From Streptomyces sp. SID13726 (lineage in GTDB: Bacteria; Actinomycetota; Actinomycetes; Streptomycetales; Streptomycetaceae), in assembly GCF_010548375.1 (NCBI RefSeq), contig NZ_JAAGLY010000013.1:186001-250000 (forward strand): a stretch of DNA of 64,000 nt. Reading direction: 5' to 3'. This document shows, in pieces, positions 7,751-16,117 of the stretch. The position numbers and the translations under genes were made by a program. How positions within the stretch are numbered: the stretch's first letter is position 1; the number at the start of each line of letters is the position of its first letter. Under the pieces are notes generated by a model, which was not told where the DNA came from, did no database searches, and saw only the letters and a program-made list of their open reading frames with translations.

Positions 7751-9289
7751 TCAGCGGACGTCGCCCATCAGCGACTTGACCTTCCGCCGGTACATCCACA
7801 CCGCGAACCCGGCGAGCACGGCCAGTGCGGCCTCACCGAAGACCGCTGCCGTGCCGCTGAGGTCGACTCCGGCGATGGCCGGGTTCGAGAGCAGGCTGGT
7901 GATGGAGTCGCCCGCGGTGACCGCGAGGAACCAGACGCCCATCATCTGCGAGGCGTACTTGGCGGGAGCCATCTTGGTGGTCACCGAGAGGCCGACGGGG
8001 GAGAGGCACAGCTCGCCGACGGTCTGGATGAAGTAGATGCCCACCAGCCACATCGGGCTGACCGCGGTGCCGTTGGCCGCCATCCCCAGCGGGATCAGGA
8101 AGAAGAAGAACGAGACACCGACGAGGACCAGGCCCATCGAGAACTTCACGACGGTGCTCGGCTCCCGGCCCTGGCGGTTGAGCCAGACCCAGACGAACGC
8201 GAACACCGGCGCCAGCGCCATGATGAACAGCGGGTTCAGCGACTGGTACCAGGAGGACGGGAAGTCGAAGCCGAGCAGCGAGCCCGCCGCCTTGCCCTCG
8301 CCGAACGCCTGGACCGTGGACGCGCCCTGGTCGTAGATCATCCAGAACACGGCGGCCGCGACGAAGAACCAGATGTAGCCGGACATCTTCGACTGCTCGG
8401 CGGCCGAGAGGTCCTTGTCCCGCTTGATGCGCAGCAGGACACCCGCCGGGACGATCAGCCCGATCACGGTGAGCGGGATCATCGCCCAGTTCAGCGTGAA
8501 GTGGCCGGTGAACCCGACGACGCCGTAGAAGACGGTCGCGGCGATCACCCACAGCAGGCCCTTGCGCAGCCAGGCCGCGCGCTCCTCGGCCGCCAGCGGC
8601 TTGGGGACGGTGCTGCTCTGCGGGCTCAGCGTGCGGGTGCCGATCAGGAACGCGGCGAGACCGATCGCCATGCCGACCGCGGCCATGCCGAAGCCGAGGT
8701 GCCAGCTGACCTTCTGGCCGACGGTGCCGATGGCCAGCGGGGCGAAGAAGGCACCGGCGTTGATGCCCATGTAGAAGATCGTGAAGCCGCCGTCGCGGCG
8801 CGGGTCGTCCGGGCCGTCGTACAGGTGGCCCACCATCGTGGAGATGTTGGCCTTGAGCAGACCGGAACCGGCCGCGACCAGCGCCAGACCGGCGAAGAAC
8901 GGTGCCTGGCCGCCGGGCAGAGCCAGCGTCAGATGGCCGGCCATGATCGTGACGGCCGCGATGGCCACCGTCTTGCGCGGACCCCAGAGGCGGTCGCCGA
9001 GCCAGCCGCCGGGCATGGCGAGCAGATAGACCATCGCCGAGTAGACCGAGACGATCACTGTGGTGGTCGCCACGTCCATCGCGAGGCCGCCGCCCATGCT
9101 GCCCTTGCCGGCGTCGGGGCCGCCGGAGAGCAGGTAGACGGTGAGCAGGGCCTTCATGCCGTAGTAGGAGAACCTCTCCCACATCTCGGTCATGAAGAGT
9201 GTGGCCAGTCCGCGGGGGTGGCCGAAGAAGGCTGTGTCGGAACCGGGGGTGCCCGGAGTCGCCGAGTCCTTCGTCAGGCTGGACGCCAT
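7751..9289 (-). CDS. POT/PTR2-family proton-dependent oligopeptide transporter
   Basis: The 512-residue integral membrane protein has about 14 hydrophobic segments. It shows the POT signature EMWERFSYYG near residue 35 (ExxERFxYY) and the FYMGINAGA motif in the middle. These mark proton-coupled di/tripeptide symporters. The ATG at 9289 has AAGGAA 5 nt upstream; an upstream in-frame start lacks a site. It is transcribed away from the adjacent two-component system, from which a 296-bp region separates it. That region may carry both promoters. Confidence 0.92.
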   Translation of the reverse strand: MASSLTKDSATPGTPGSDTAFFGHPRGLATLFMTEMWERFSYYGMKALLTVYLLSGGPDAGKGSMGGGLAMDVATTTVIVSVYSAMVYLLAMPGGWLGDRLWGPRKTVAIAAVTIMAGHLTLALPGGQAPFFAGLALVAAGSGLLKANISTMVGHLYDGPDDPRRDGGFTIFYMGINAGAFFAPLAIGTVGQKVSWHLGFGMAAVGMAIGLAAFLIGTRTLSPQSSTVPKPLAAEERAAWLRKGLLWVIAATVFYGVVGFTGHFTLNWAMIPLTVIGLIVPAGVLLRIKRDKDLSAAEQSKMSGYIWFFVAAAVFWMIYDQGASTVQAFGEGKAAGSLLGFDFPSSWYQSLNPLFIMALAPVFAFVWVWLNRQGREPSTVVKFSMGLVLVGVSFFFFLIPLGMAANGTAVSPMWLVGIYFIQTVGELCLSPVGLSVTTKMAPAKYASQMMGVWFLAVTAGDSITSLLSNPAIAGVDLSGTAAVFGEAALAVLAGFAVWMYRRKVKSLMGDVR

Positions 9290-9573
9290 GGTCGTTCCTT
9301 GCTGGTGGGGATTACCGCACACAAAAGAGACCTTCAGCGACGGATACGCGCCAAAGGTCCCCACGATGCGACAGGTATTGATTCACCATACGGCAGGATA
9401 CTGCCGGAAATGAAAGGACTTGAGACTTGAATCACAGGTGACCGTGGAACCGTACACCCGGTTTCCAAGGTCCCTACAGGATTGGCACCCCACAGTCACA
9501 GGTTCGCCCAGGTTCCGCGAAAGGTAAGAATCACGGGGTTGCGATCACACTCCAGCATCTGTCATGAGCGGTC

Positions 9574-9579
9574 TACCAT
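9574..9579 (+). promoter_or_regulatory. Putative -10 element for a leaderless response-regulator mRNA
   Basis: TACCAT lies 6 nt before the ATG at 9586, and no Shine-Dalgarno sequence is present. The spacing would put the transcription start at or next to the start codon, as is common for leaderless transcripts in Streptomyces. No clear -35 hexamer was identified. Confidence 0.45.
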
Positions 9580-9585
9580 CACCTC

Positions 9586-10263
9586 ATGACCCGTGTACTG
9601 CTCGCTGAGGACGATGCGTCCATTTCGGAGCCGCTGGCCCGCGCACTGCGCCGGGAAGGGTACGAGGTCGAGGTGCGCGAGGACGGTCCCTCCGCGCTCG
9701 ACGCCGGAATGCAGGGCGGTATCGACCTGGTCGTCCTCGACCTGGGTCTGCCCGGCATGGACGGCCTGGAAGTGGCCCGCCGGCTGCGTGCCGAGGGCCA
9801 CGCCGTACCCATCCTCATCCTGACCGCGCGCGCCGACGAGGTGGACACCGTCGTCGGACTCGACGCGGGCGCCGACGACTACGTGACCAAGCCCTTCCGG
9901 CTCGCCGAACTGCTCGCCCGGGTCCGGGCGCTGCTGCGGCGCGGCGCGGCCGAGCCGGCCCAGCCGCCCGCCACCCACGGGGTGCGGATCGACGTCGAGT
10001 CGCACCGCGCGTGGATGGGCGACGAGGAACTCCAGCTCACCGCCAAGGAGTTCGACCTGCTGCGGGTGCTGGTGCGGGACGCCGGACGCGTGGTGACCCG
10101 GGACCAGCTGATGCGCGAGGTCTGGGACACCACGTGGTGGTCGTCGACCAAGACGCTCGACATGCACATCTCCTGGCTGCGCAAGAAGCTGGGCGACGAC
10201 GCGGCCAACCCGCGGTACATCGCCACCGTGCGCGGTGTCGGGTTCCGGTTCGAGAAGAGCTGA
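9586..10263 (+). CDS. OmpR-family response regulator
   Basis: The 225-residue protein has a complete receiver domain: acidic pair Asp9/Asp10, phospho-acceptor Asp52 in VLDLGLP, Thr80 and Lys102 in TKPF. A winged-helix DNA-binding domain covers about residues 128-223 (KEFDLLRVLV ... VRGVGFRFE). It pairs with the histidine kinase 70 bp downstream on the same strand. The start is the only well-placed ATG and appears leaderless. The signal and targets cannot be read from the sequence. Confidence 0.95.
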   Translation: MTRVLLAEDDASISEPLARALRREGYEVEVREDGPSALDAGMQGGIDLVVLDLGLPGMDGLEVARRLRAEGHAVPILILTARADEVDTVVGLDAGADDYVTKPFRLAELLARVRALLRRGAAEPAQPPATHGVRIDVESHRAWMGDEELQLTAKEFDLLRVLVRDAGRVVTRDQLMREVWDTTWWSSTKTLDMHISWLRKKLGDDAANPRYIATVRGVGFRFEKS

Positions 10264-10333
10264 GTGCGGATCGTCGTGAGTGGTCTCACCGGGTGCGCGA
10301 CCGGTCTCCGTCGTGGGCTGAAGGGGCGCTGAC

Positions 10334-11608
10334 GTGCGTCGTCGTCTCATTCAGTCCACGCTCGCCGTCGTGCTCGTCGTCATCGCCGTGTTCGGGGTCT
10401 CCCTCGTCATCGTCGAGACCCGGACCATCAGCAACAGCGCCCAGGAGCGGGTGGACTCCGAGGCCATCCGGCTGGCCGGCATCGTGGACAGCCGGCTGTT
10501 CGCCGCGGAGGACGTGACCGCGGAGATCCTGCGCGACCAGGTCGGCCCCGACCGCTACGCCGTGATCCGGATCGCCGGCGAGAAGCCGATCGAGGTCGGT
10601 TCCAAGCCGTCCGGCGAGGTCATCAGCTCCACCGAGACGGGCGAGGAGGGCGAGACGGTCACCGTGCAGGAGCCGCGCTCCTCGGTGACCCGCGAGGTCG
10701 GCCGTACGCTCCTGATCATCGGCCTGGTCGCGCTGCTCGCCGTGATCGCCGCGGTGCTCCTCGCGATCCGCCAGGCCAACAAGCTGGCCTCACCGCTCAC
10801 CGACCTCGCCGAGACCGCGGAACGCCTCGGCTCCGGCGACCCCCGCCCCCGGCACAAGCGCTACGGCGTCCCCGAGCTGGACCGGGTCGCCGACGTCCTG
10901 GACTCCTCGGCCGAGCGCATCGCCCGCATGCTCACGGCGGAACGGCGCCTGGCCGCCGACGCCTCCCACCAGCTGCGGACACCGCTGACCGCGTTGTCGA
11001 TGCGCCTGGAGGAGATCACCCTCACCGACGACCCGGACACGGTGAAGGAGGAGGCGAACGTCGCGCTCACCCAGGTCGAGCGGCTGACGGACGTCGTCGA
11101 GCGGCTGCTCACCAACTCCCGCGACCCGCGCGCCGGAAACGCCGTCACCTTCGACCTCGACGAGGTCATCCAGCAGCAGCTCGCCGAGTGGCGGCCCGCC
11201 TACCGCAGTGCGGGCCGGGCGATCGTCAGCTCCGGCAAACGGCACCTCACGGCCGTCGGCACCCCCGGCGCGGTCGCCCAGGTCCTGGCCGCGCTGATCG
11301 AGAACTCCCTCATGCACGGCGGCGGCACCGTCGCGCTGCGCACCCGCGTCACCGGCAACCAGGCCGTCATCGAGGTCACCGACGAGGGCCCCGGCGTCCC
11401 CGCCGACCTCGGCGCCCGCATCTTCGAGCGCACGATCAGCGGACGCAACTCCACGGGCATCGGCCTCGCGGTCGCCCGGGACCTCGCGGAGGCGGACGGC
11501 GGCCGCCTGGAGATGCTCCAGGCCCAGCCCCCGGTGTTCGGCCTGTTCTTGTCCCGCACCCCGCTCAAGGCGACGGCGCTGGACGACGACGAGCCGATGG
11601 TGCGGTGA
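10334..11608 (+). CDS. Membrane sensor histidine kinase
   Basis: The 424-residue kinase has transmembrane helices at about residues 9-27 and 124-145. They flank an extracellular loop of about 95 residues. A HAMP-like segment comes next, then the HisKA box DASHQLRTPL with phospho-acceptor His212. The HATPase domain has an N box (ALIENSLMHGG), DEGPGVP and a GIGLAVAR G2 box. The GTG at 10334 follows GAAGGGG. It is the cognate kinase of the upstream regulator. The extracellular loop is acidic and has no recognised ligand domain. Confidence 0.94.
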   Translation: MRRRLIQSTLAVVLVVIAVFGVSLVIVETRTISNSAQERVDSEAIRLAGIVDSRLFAAEDVTAEILRDQVGPDRYAVIRIAGEKPIEVGSKPSGEVISSTETGEEGETVTVQEPRSSVTREVGRTLLIIGLVALLAVIAAVLLAIRQANKLASPLTDLAETAERLGSGDPRPRHKRYGVPELDRVADVLDSSAERIARMLTAERRLAADASHQLRTPLTALSMRLEEITLTDDPDTVKEEANVALTQVERLTDVVERLLTNSRDPRAGNAVTFDLDEVIQQQLAEWRPAYRSAGRAIVSSGKRHLTAVGTPGAVAQVLAALIENSLMHGGGTVALRTRVTGNQAVIEVTDEGPGVPADLGARIFERTISGRNSTGIGLAVARDLAEADGGRLEMLQAQPPVFGLFLSRTPLKATALDDDEPMVR

Positions 11609-11673
11609 GCCGCGCGGGCTGAGCGGGGAGGCCGGTCGGCGTGCGCGGGCCGATCGGCGTCCGTGCAGGAGGG

Positions 11674-12177
11674 TCAGAGAACCCGCTGCTTCGCCGGAGG
11701 CTCCTGCTCGGCCTCCTCCAGGAAGGACTCCGCGCTGGCCACGGCCTCCCGGGCCGGGAGGGTCTTGAAGACCCAGGTGCGGTAGGACCAGAAGCGGAAC
11801 AGGGTCGCGATGCCGATGCCGAGGAACTTGAAGACGTTGCTCTGCAGCGGGCTGTCCCAGCCGAAGCCGTAGGTCGCCGCGTACAGGACGCCGTTCTCGA
11901 TGACCAGGCCGACCACGCTGAACAGCAGGAACAGGGTCAGTTCCTTCGTACGCCCGCTCTTGTCGCGGTCGCGGTACGTGAAGTAACGGAACCCTATGTA
12001 GTTGAAGACGATCGCCACCACGGTGGCGACGATGCTCGCCCGGACCACCGGAAGCTCGGTGAGATGCCGGACGAGGTTGAAGACGACGAGGTTGACGAGG
12101 AGACCCGCTCCGCCGACCGCGCCGAACTTGGCGACCTCGCGGAAAATCCTTCGCAGCCCTGAGGAACCATGTCCCAT
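11674..12177 (-). CDS. GtrA-family membrane protein
   Basis: The 167-residue protein has four predicted transmembrane helices of the GtrA/DPMS fold (KFGAVGGAGLLVNL near the start, FNYIGFRYFTYRDR in the middle, FRFWSYRTWVF near the end). GtrA proteins are thought to help move polyprenyl-linked sugars across the membrane or to partner glycosyltransferases. The ATG at 12177 has only a weak G-rich upstream region. It is convergent with the histidine kinase and divergent from purK. Confidence 0.88.
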   Translation of the reverse strand: MGHGSSGLRRIFREVAKFGAVGGAGLLVNLVVFNLVRHLTELPVVRASIVATVVAIVFNYIGFRYFTYRDRDKSGRTKELTLFLLFSVVGLVIENGVLYAATYGFGWDSPLQSNVFKFLGIGIATLFRFWSYRTWVFKTLPAREAVASAESFLEEAEQEPPAKQRVL

Positions 12178-12292
12178 GGTCGTACAGGCCCCCAGTCGGG
12201 TCGGTCAGTCGGGTGATTTCGTCAACTCAGCCATGCTAACCATCCCCCTTGCCCAATGCCTGTGGATGAACTCACACACTGGGAAACAAGCT

Positions 12293-12349
12293 GGTAAGAG
12301 GACCGGTAAGAGGCGCGGAATCCGGCCGCCGTGGCGTGACCGATACCCT
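12293..12349 (+). promoter_or_regulatory. purK upstream region: paired GGTAAGAGG repeats and -10-like TACCCT
   Basis: GGTAAGAGG occurs twice (12293-12301 and 12305-12313), 12 bp apart. A -10-like TACCCT at 12344-12349 ends 6 nt before the GTG of purK. The repeats could be a regulator half-site pair. The short distance suggests leaderless mRNA. Both are pattern inferences. Confidence 0.35.
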
Positions 12350-12355
12350 GGGGTC

Positions 12356-13495
12356 GTGACGTTCCCGGTAGTCGGCATGGTCGGCGGTGGCCAGCTCGCT
12401 CGTATGACACACGAGGCAGGCATCCCGCTCGGCATCAGGTTCAAGCTCCTCAGTGACACCCCGCAGGACTCCGCGGCGCAGGTCGTGAGCGATGTCGTCA
12501 TCGGCGACTATCGCGATCTCGACACGCTGCGGGAGTTCGCGCGCGGGTGCGATGTGATCACCTTCGATCACGAACACGTACCCACCGAGCACCTCCGGGC
12601 CCTGGAGGCGGACGGCATCCCCGTGCGCCCCGGCCCCGACGCGCTCGTGCACGCCCAGGACAAGGGCGTGATGCGGGCGCGGCTCGACGCGATCGGCGTG
12701 CCGTGCCCACGGCACCGGATCGTGAGCGACCCGGCGGATGTGGCCGTCTTCGCAGAGGAGGGCGACGGCTTCCCCGTCGTCCTCAAGACCGTCCGCGGCG
12801 GCTACGACGGCAAGGGCGTCTGGGTCGTCGACTCCGTCGAGGAGGCCGAGGACCCCTTCCGGGCCGGCGTGCCCGTCCTCGCCGAGGAGAAGGTCGACTA
12901 CGTCCGCGAGCTGGCCGCCAACGTCGTACGCTCGCCGCACGGCCAGGCCGTCGCCTACCCGGTCGTCGAGTCCCAGCAGGTGAACGGCGTCTGCGACACG
13001 GTCATCGCGCCCGCCCCCGACCTGGACGAGTCCCTCGCCCTGCGGGCCGAGGAGATGGCCCTGTCGATCGCCAAGGAACTGGACGTCGTCGGCCACCTCG
13101 CCGTCGAGCTGTTCCAGACCCGCGACGGCCGCATCCTCGTCAACGAGCTCGCGATGCGCCCGCACAACTCCGGGCACTGGTCGATGGAGGGCGCGATCAC
13201 CTCGCAGTTCGCCAACCACGTCCGGGCCGTCCTGGACCTCCCGCTCGGCGACCCGCGCCCCCGCGCCAAGTGGACCGTCATGGTCAACGTCCTCGGCGGC
13301 GACTTCCCCGACATGTACTCCGCGTACCTGCACTGCATGGCCCGCGACCCCAAGCTGAAGATCCACATGTACGGCAAGGACGTGAAGCCCGGCCGCAAGG
13401 TCGGCCACGTCAACACCTACGGCGACGACCTGGACGACGTTCTCGAACGCGCACGTCATGCTGCCGGCTACCTGAGAGGGACCATCACCGAATGA
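12356..13495 (+). CDS. purK: N5-carboxyaminoimidazole ribonucleotide synthase
   Basis: The 379-residue ATP-grasp enzyme converts AIR, bicarbonate and ATP to N5-CAIR in purine synthesis. The N-terminal motif GMVGGGQLARM is typical of PurK. ATP-grasp features include KTVRGGYDGKG, the EEKVDYVRELA segment and NELAMRPHNSGHW near residue 270. The GTG at 12356 is chosen because the PurK motif begins there; longer upstream frames are noise. The stop overlaps the purE ATG (ATGA), so the two are co-translated. Confidence 0.96.
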   Translation: MTFPVVGMVGGGQLARMTHEAGIPLGIRFKLLSDTPQDSAAQVVSDVVIGDYRDLDTLREFARGCDVITFDHEHVPTEHLRALEADGIPVRPGPDALVHAQDKGVMRARLDAIGVPCPRHRIVSDPADVAVFAEEGDGFPVVLKTVRGGYDGKGVWVVDSVEEAEDPFRAGVPVLAEEKVDYVRELAANVVRSPHGQAVAYPVVESQQVNGVCDTVIAPAPDLDESLALRAEEMALSIAKELDVVGHLAVELFQTRDGRILVNELAMRPHNSGHWSMEGAITSQFANHVRAVLDLPLGDPRPRAKWTVMVNVLGGDFPDMYSAYLHCMARDPKLKIHMYGKDVKPGRKVGHVNTYGDDLDDVLERARHAAGYLRGTITE

Positions 13496-14013
13496 GCCCC
13501 GTTGTAGGCATCGTCATGGGGTCGGACTCCGACTGGCCCGTCATGGAGGCCGCCGCCCAGGCCCTCGACGAGTTCGAGATCGAGTACGAGGTCGACGTCG
13601 TCTCCGCGCACCGGATGCCGCGCGAGATGATCGCGTACGGCGAGCAGGCGGACGGGCGCGGGCTCAAGGTCATCATCGCGGGGGCGGGTGGCGCGGCCCA
13701 CCTGCCGGGCATGCTCGCCTCCGTCACCCCGCTCCCCGTCATCGGTGTGCCGGTGCCGCTCAAGTACCTCGACGGCATGGACTCGTTGCTGTCGATCGTG
13801 CAGATGCCGGCCGGTGTGCCGGTCGCGACCGTCTCCGTCGCCGGGGCCCGCAACGCCGGACTGCTCGCGGCCCGGATCCTCGCCGCGCACGACGAGGAAC
13901 TCCTCGGCCGGATGCGGGAGTTCCAGCAGGAGCTGAACGACCAGGCCACCGAGAAGGGCAAGCGCCTCAGGGCCAAGGTCGAGGGCTCCAACGGCTTCGG
14001 CTTCGGCAAGTGA
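13492..14013 (+). CDS. purE: N5-CAIR mutase
   Basis: The 173-residue class I PurE interconverts N5-CAIR and CAIR, the step after PurK. The GIVMGSDSDWPVM motif is at the N-terminus. SAHRMPREM and AGAGGAAHLPGM carry the substrate-binding and catalytic residues. It starts inside the purK stop, and its own stop overlaps the GTG of the dipeptidase gene, which gives a three-gene coupled operon. Length and motifs are normal for the family. Confidence 0.96.
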   Translation: MSPVVGIVMGSDSDWPVMEAAAQALDEFEIEYEVDVVSAHRMPREMIAYGEQADGRGLKVIIAGAGGAAHLPGMLASVTPLPVIGVPVPLKYLDGMDSLLSIVQMPAGVPVATVSVAGARNAGLLAARILAAHDEELLGRMREFQQELNDQATEKGKRLRAKVEGSNGFGFGK

Positions 14014-15206
14014 CGGCCACGGACCCGCTGGAGACGGCCCGGGAACTCCTCGCCGAGTTCCCGGTCGTCGACGGCCACAACGACCTCCCGTGGGCGCTGC
14101 GCGAACAGGTCCGCTACGACCTCGACGCCCGTGACATCGCCACCGACCAGTCGGCCCACCTGCACACCGACCTCGCCCGGCTGCGGGCCGGCGGCGTCGG
14201 CGCCCAGTACTGGTCGGTGTACGTCCGCTCGGACCTGCCCGACGCGGTGCCCGCGACACTGGAACAGATCGACTGCGTACGGCAGTTGCTCGCGCGGTAC
14301 CCGCAGACGCTGGCCCCCGCGCTGACCGCCGCCGACATGGAGACGGCGCGCCGGGAAGGCCGTATCGCCTCCCTGATGGGCGCCGAAGGCGGCCACTCGA
14401 TCGCCAACTCCCTTGCCACGCTGAGGGCGTTGTACACGCTCGGCGTCCGCTACATGACGCTCACCCACAACGACAACGTGGCCTGGGCGGACTCGGCGAC
14501 CGACGAACCCGGTGTCGGGGGACTGTCGGCGTTCGGCCGCGAGGTCGTGCGGGAGATGAACCGCGAGGGCATGCTCGTCGACCTCTCCCATGTGGCGGCG
14601 ACGACCATGCGGGACGCGCTGGACACGACGAGCGCGCCGGTGATCTTCTCGCACTCCTCGGCGCGGGCCGTCTGCGACCACCCGCGCAACGTCCCGGACG
14701 ACGTGCTGGAGCGGCTGCCGTCCAACGGCGGTGTCGCGATGGTGACCTTCGTGCCGAAGTTCGTCCTCCAGGCCGCCGTCGACTGGACCGCCGCAGCCGA
14801 CGAGAACATGCGCGAGCACGGCTTCCACCACCTCGCCACCACCCCCGAGGCGATGAAGGTCCACCGTGCCTTCGAGGAGCGGAACCCGCGCCCGGTCGCC
14901 ACGGCCGCGACGGTCGCCGACCACCTCGACCACATGCGCGAGGTCGCGGGCGTCGACCACATCGGCATCGGCGGCGACTACGACGGCACGGCCTTCACCC
15001 CCGACGGCCCCGGCGACGTCTCCGGCTACCCGAACCTCATCGCCGAACTCCTGGACCGCGGCTGGTCGAAGCCCGACCTCGCCAAGCTGACCTGGCAGAA
15101 CGCGGTACGGGTGCTGGGCGCGGCGGAGGACGTGGCCCGCGACCTTCAGGCCACCCGGGCGCCGTCCAACGCGACCCTCACCGAACTCGACGGCGCCACG
15201 GGCTGA
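14010..15206 (+). CDS. Membrane-dipeptidase-type zinc peptidase (M19)
   Basis: The 398-residue enzyme of the renal dipeptidase family hydrolyses dipeptides with two zinc ions. All metal ligands are visible: His23 and Asp25 in DGHNDLPW, Glu in MGAEGGHS, His in VDLSHVA and His in FSHSSAR. The catalytic-side Asp is in IGGDYDG. No signal peptide is seen, so it is probably cytosolic. It is translated from a GTG overlapping the purE stop. A catalytically dead paralogue lies about 900 bp downstream. Confidence 0.93.
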   Translation: MTATDPLETARELLAEFPVVDGHNDLPWALREQVRYDLDARDIATDQSAHLHTDLARLRAGGVGAQYWSVYVRSDLPDAVPATLEQIDCVRQLLARYPQTLAPALTAADMETARREGRIASLMGAEGGHSIANSLATLRALYTLGVRYMTLTHNDNVAWADSATDEPGVGGLSAFGREVVREMNREGMLVDLSHVAATTMRDALDTTSAPVIFSHSSARAVCDHPRNVPDDVLERLPSNGGVAMVTFVPKFVLQAAVDWTAAADENMREHGFHHLATTPEAMKVHRAFEERNPRPVATAATVADHLDHMREVAGVDHIGIGGDYDGTAFTPDGPGDVSGYPNLIAELLDRGWSKPDLAKLTWQNAVRVLGAAEDVARDLQATRAPSNATLTELDGATG

Positions 15207-15293
15207 GCGTCCAGGGCGGGGTGGTCGGTGCAGCCGTCGGCCCCGCCCCCGTACATCAGACACCGGTCGCGCAGCGGTTGAGGGGGCCGTTTC

Positions 15294-15923
15294 TCACCGT
15301 TGCCCTGGCCCGAACGACGGGCCCCGGCGAGCCCGGTCCATCCGGTAGCCGAGGCCGCGGACCGTGTGGATCAGGGAGCGGTCGTGGTCGTCGAGCTTGC
15401 GGCGCAGGGCGTGGACGTACGTCTCCACGATTCCGGAGTTCCCGGGGAACTCCGCGTGCCAGACCCGGTCGAGGATCTGGCTCTTGGTGACGACCTGGCC
15501 CGCGTTGGCCATCAGGTAGGCCAGCAGGTCGAACTCGCGGGACGCCAGCGGGATGCGGTGGCCGTCCCGGCGGACCTCGCGGGCGGCCGGGTCCAGGGTC
15601 AGGGGGCCGTTGCGCAGGAGTCCGGTGTCTTCGCGCTCGGTGCGGAGCAGGGCGTGGACGTCGTCGAGCGTCTCGGCGAGCGGGCGGTCGGTGAGCAGGA
15701 GCACCGGAGCGCGCGGGCCCAGGTCGGCGGAGTCCGGGAGCGCCGGGCACAGGACGACGAGATCGGGCCGTACGGTCCCGCCGATCCGGGCCGCGTACCG
15801 GCCGCGGTTCGCCGCGTAGACCTCCATGCCGAGTTCGCCGAGCGCCGCGATCAGCGGCTGGGCGCAGTGGTCGGCGTCCACGACGAGGATGCGTGGCGCC
15901 GTGCCGGGTCTGTGAACCTTCAC
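15294..15923 (-). CDS. Orphan response-regulator-like winged-helix protein with degenerate receiver
   Basis: The 209-residue protein has an N-terminal segment resembling a receiver (ILVVDADHC). The usual phospho-acceptor position is a cysteine (DLVVLCPALP) and the domain is short, so phosphorylation in the canonical way is unlikely. The C-terminal OmpR-type winged helix, about residues 105-200, is intact (REFDLLAYLMANAG ... VRGLGYRMD). The GTG at 15923 is the first start before the receiver; no strong ribosome site is present. It is convergent with the dipeptidase and divergent from its dead paralogue, 194 bp away. I infer a phosphorylation-independent DNA-binding regulator. Confidence 0.85.
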   Translation of the reverse strand: MKVHRPGTAPRILVVDADHCAQPLIAALGELGMEVYAANRGRYAARIGGTVRPDLVVLCPALPDSADLGPRAPVLLLTDRPLAETLDDVHALLRTEREDTGLLRNGPLTLDPAAREVRRDGHRIPLASREFDLLAYLMANAGQVVTKSQILDRVWHAEFPGNSGIVETYVHALRRKLDDHDRSLIHTVRGLGYRMDRARRGPSFGPGQR

Positions 15924-16117
15924 ATACTGGAGGACGTGGTTCCGGGCGGGTGCGTGCCCGGTCCGGAGGAATCAGGACCCCGGCGGCACTGTGATCTCGC
16001 CCACGGAGGCACCGGGCGGTACCCCCGAACGCCCCTCCCACCAGGAAGCCCCCCGCACCCCGTGCGACGGTGACCGTACTGCGATCACGACGTAGATCAC
16101 GACGTACGGAGCCCGCC

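Noticed and set aside
15207..15293. Search for a terminator between the convergent dipeptidase and degenerate regulator genes
   Set aside because: No stem longer than a few base pairs was found, so no feature is claimed.
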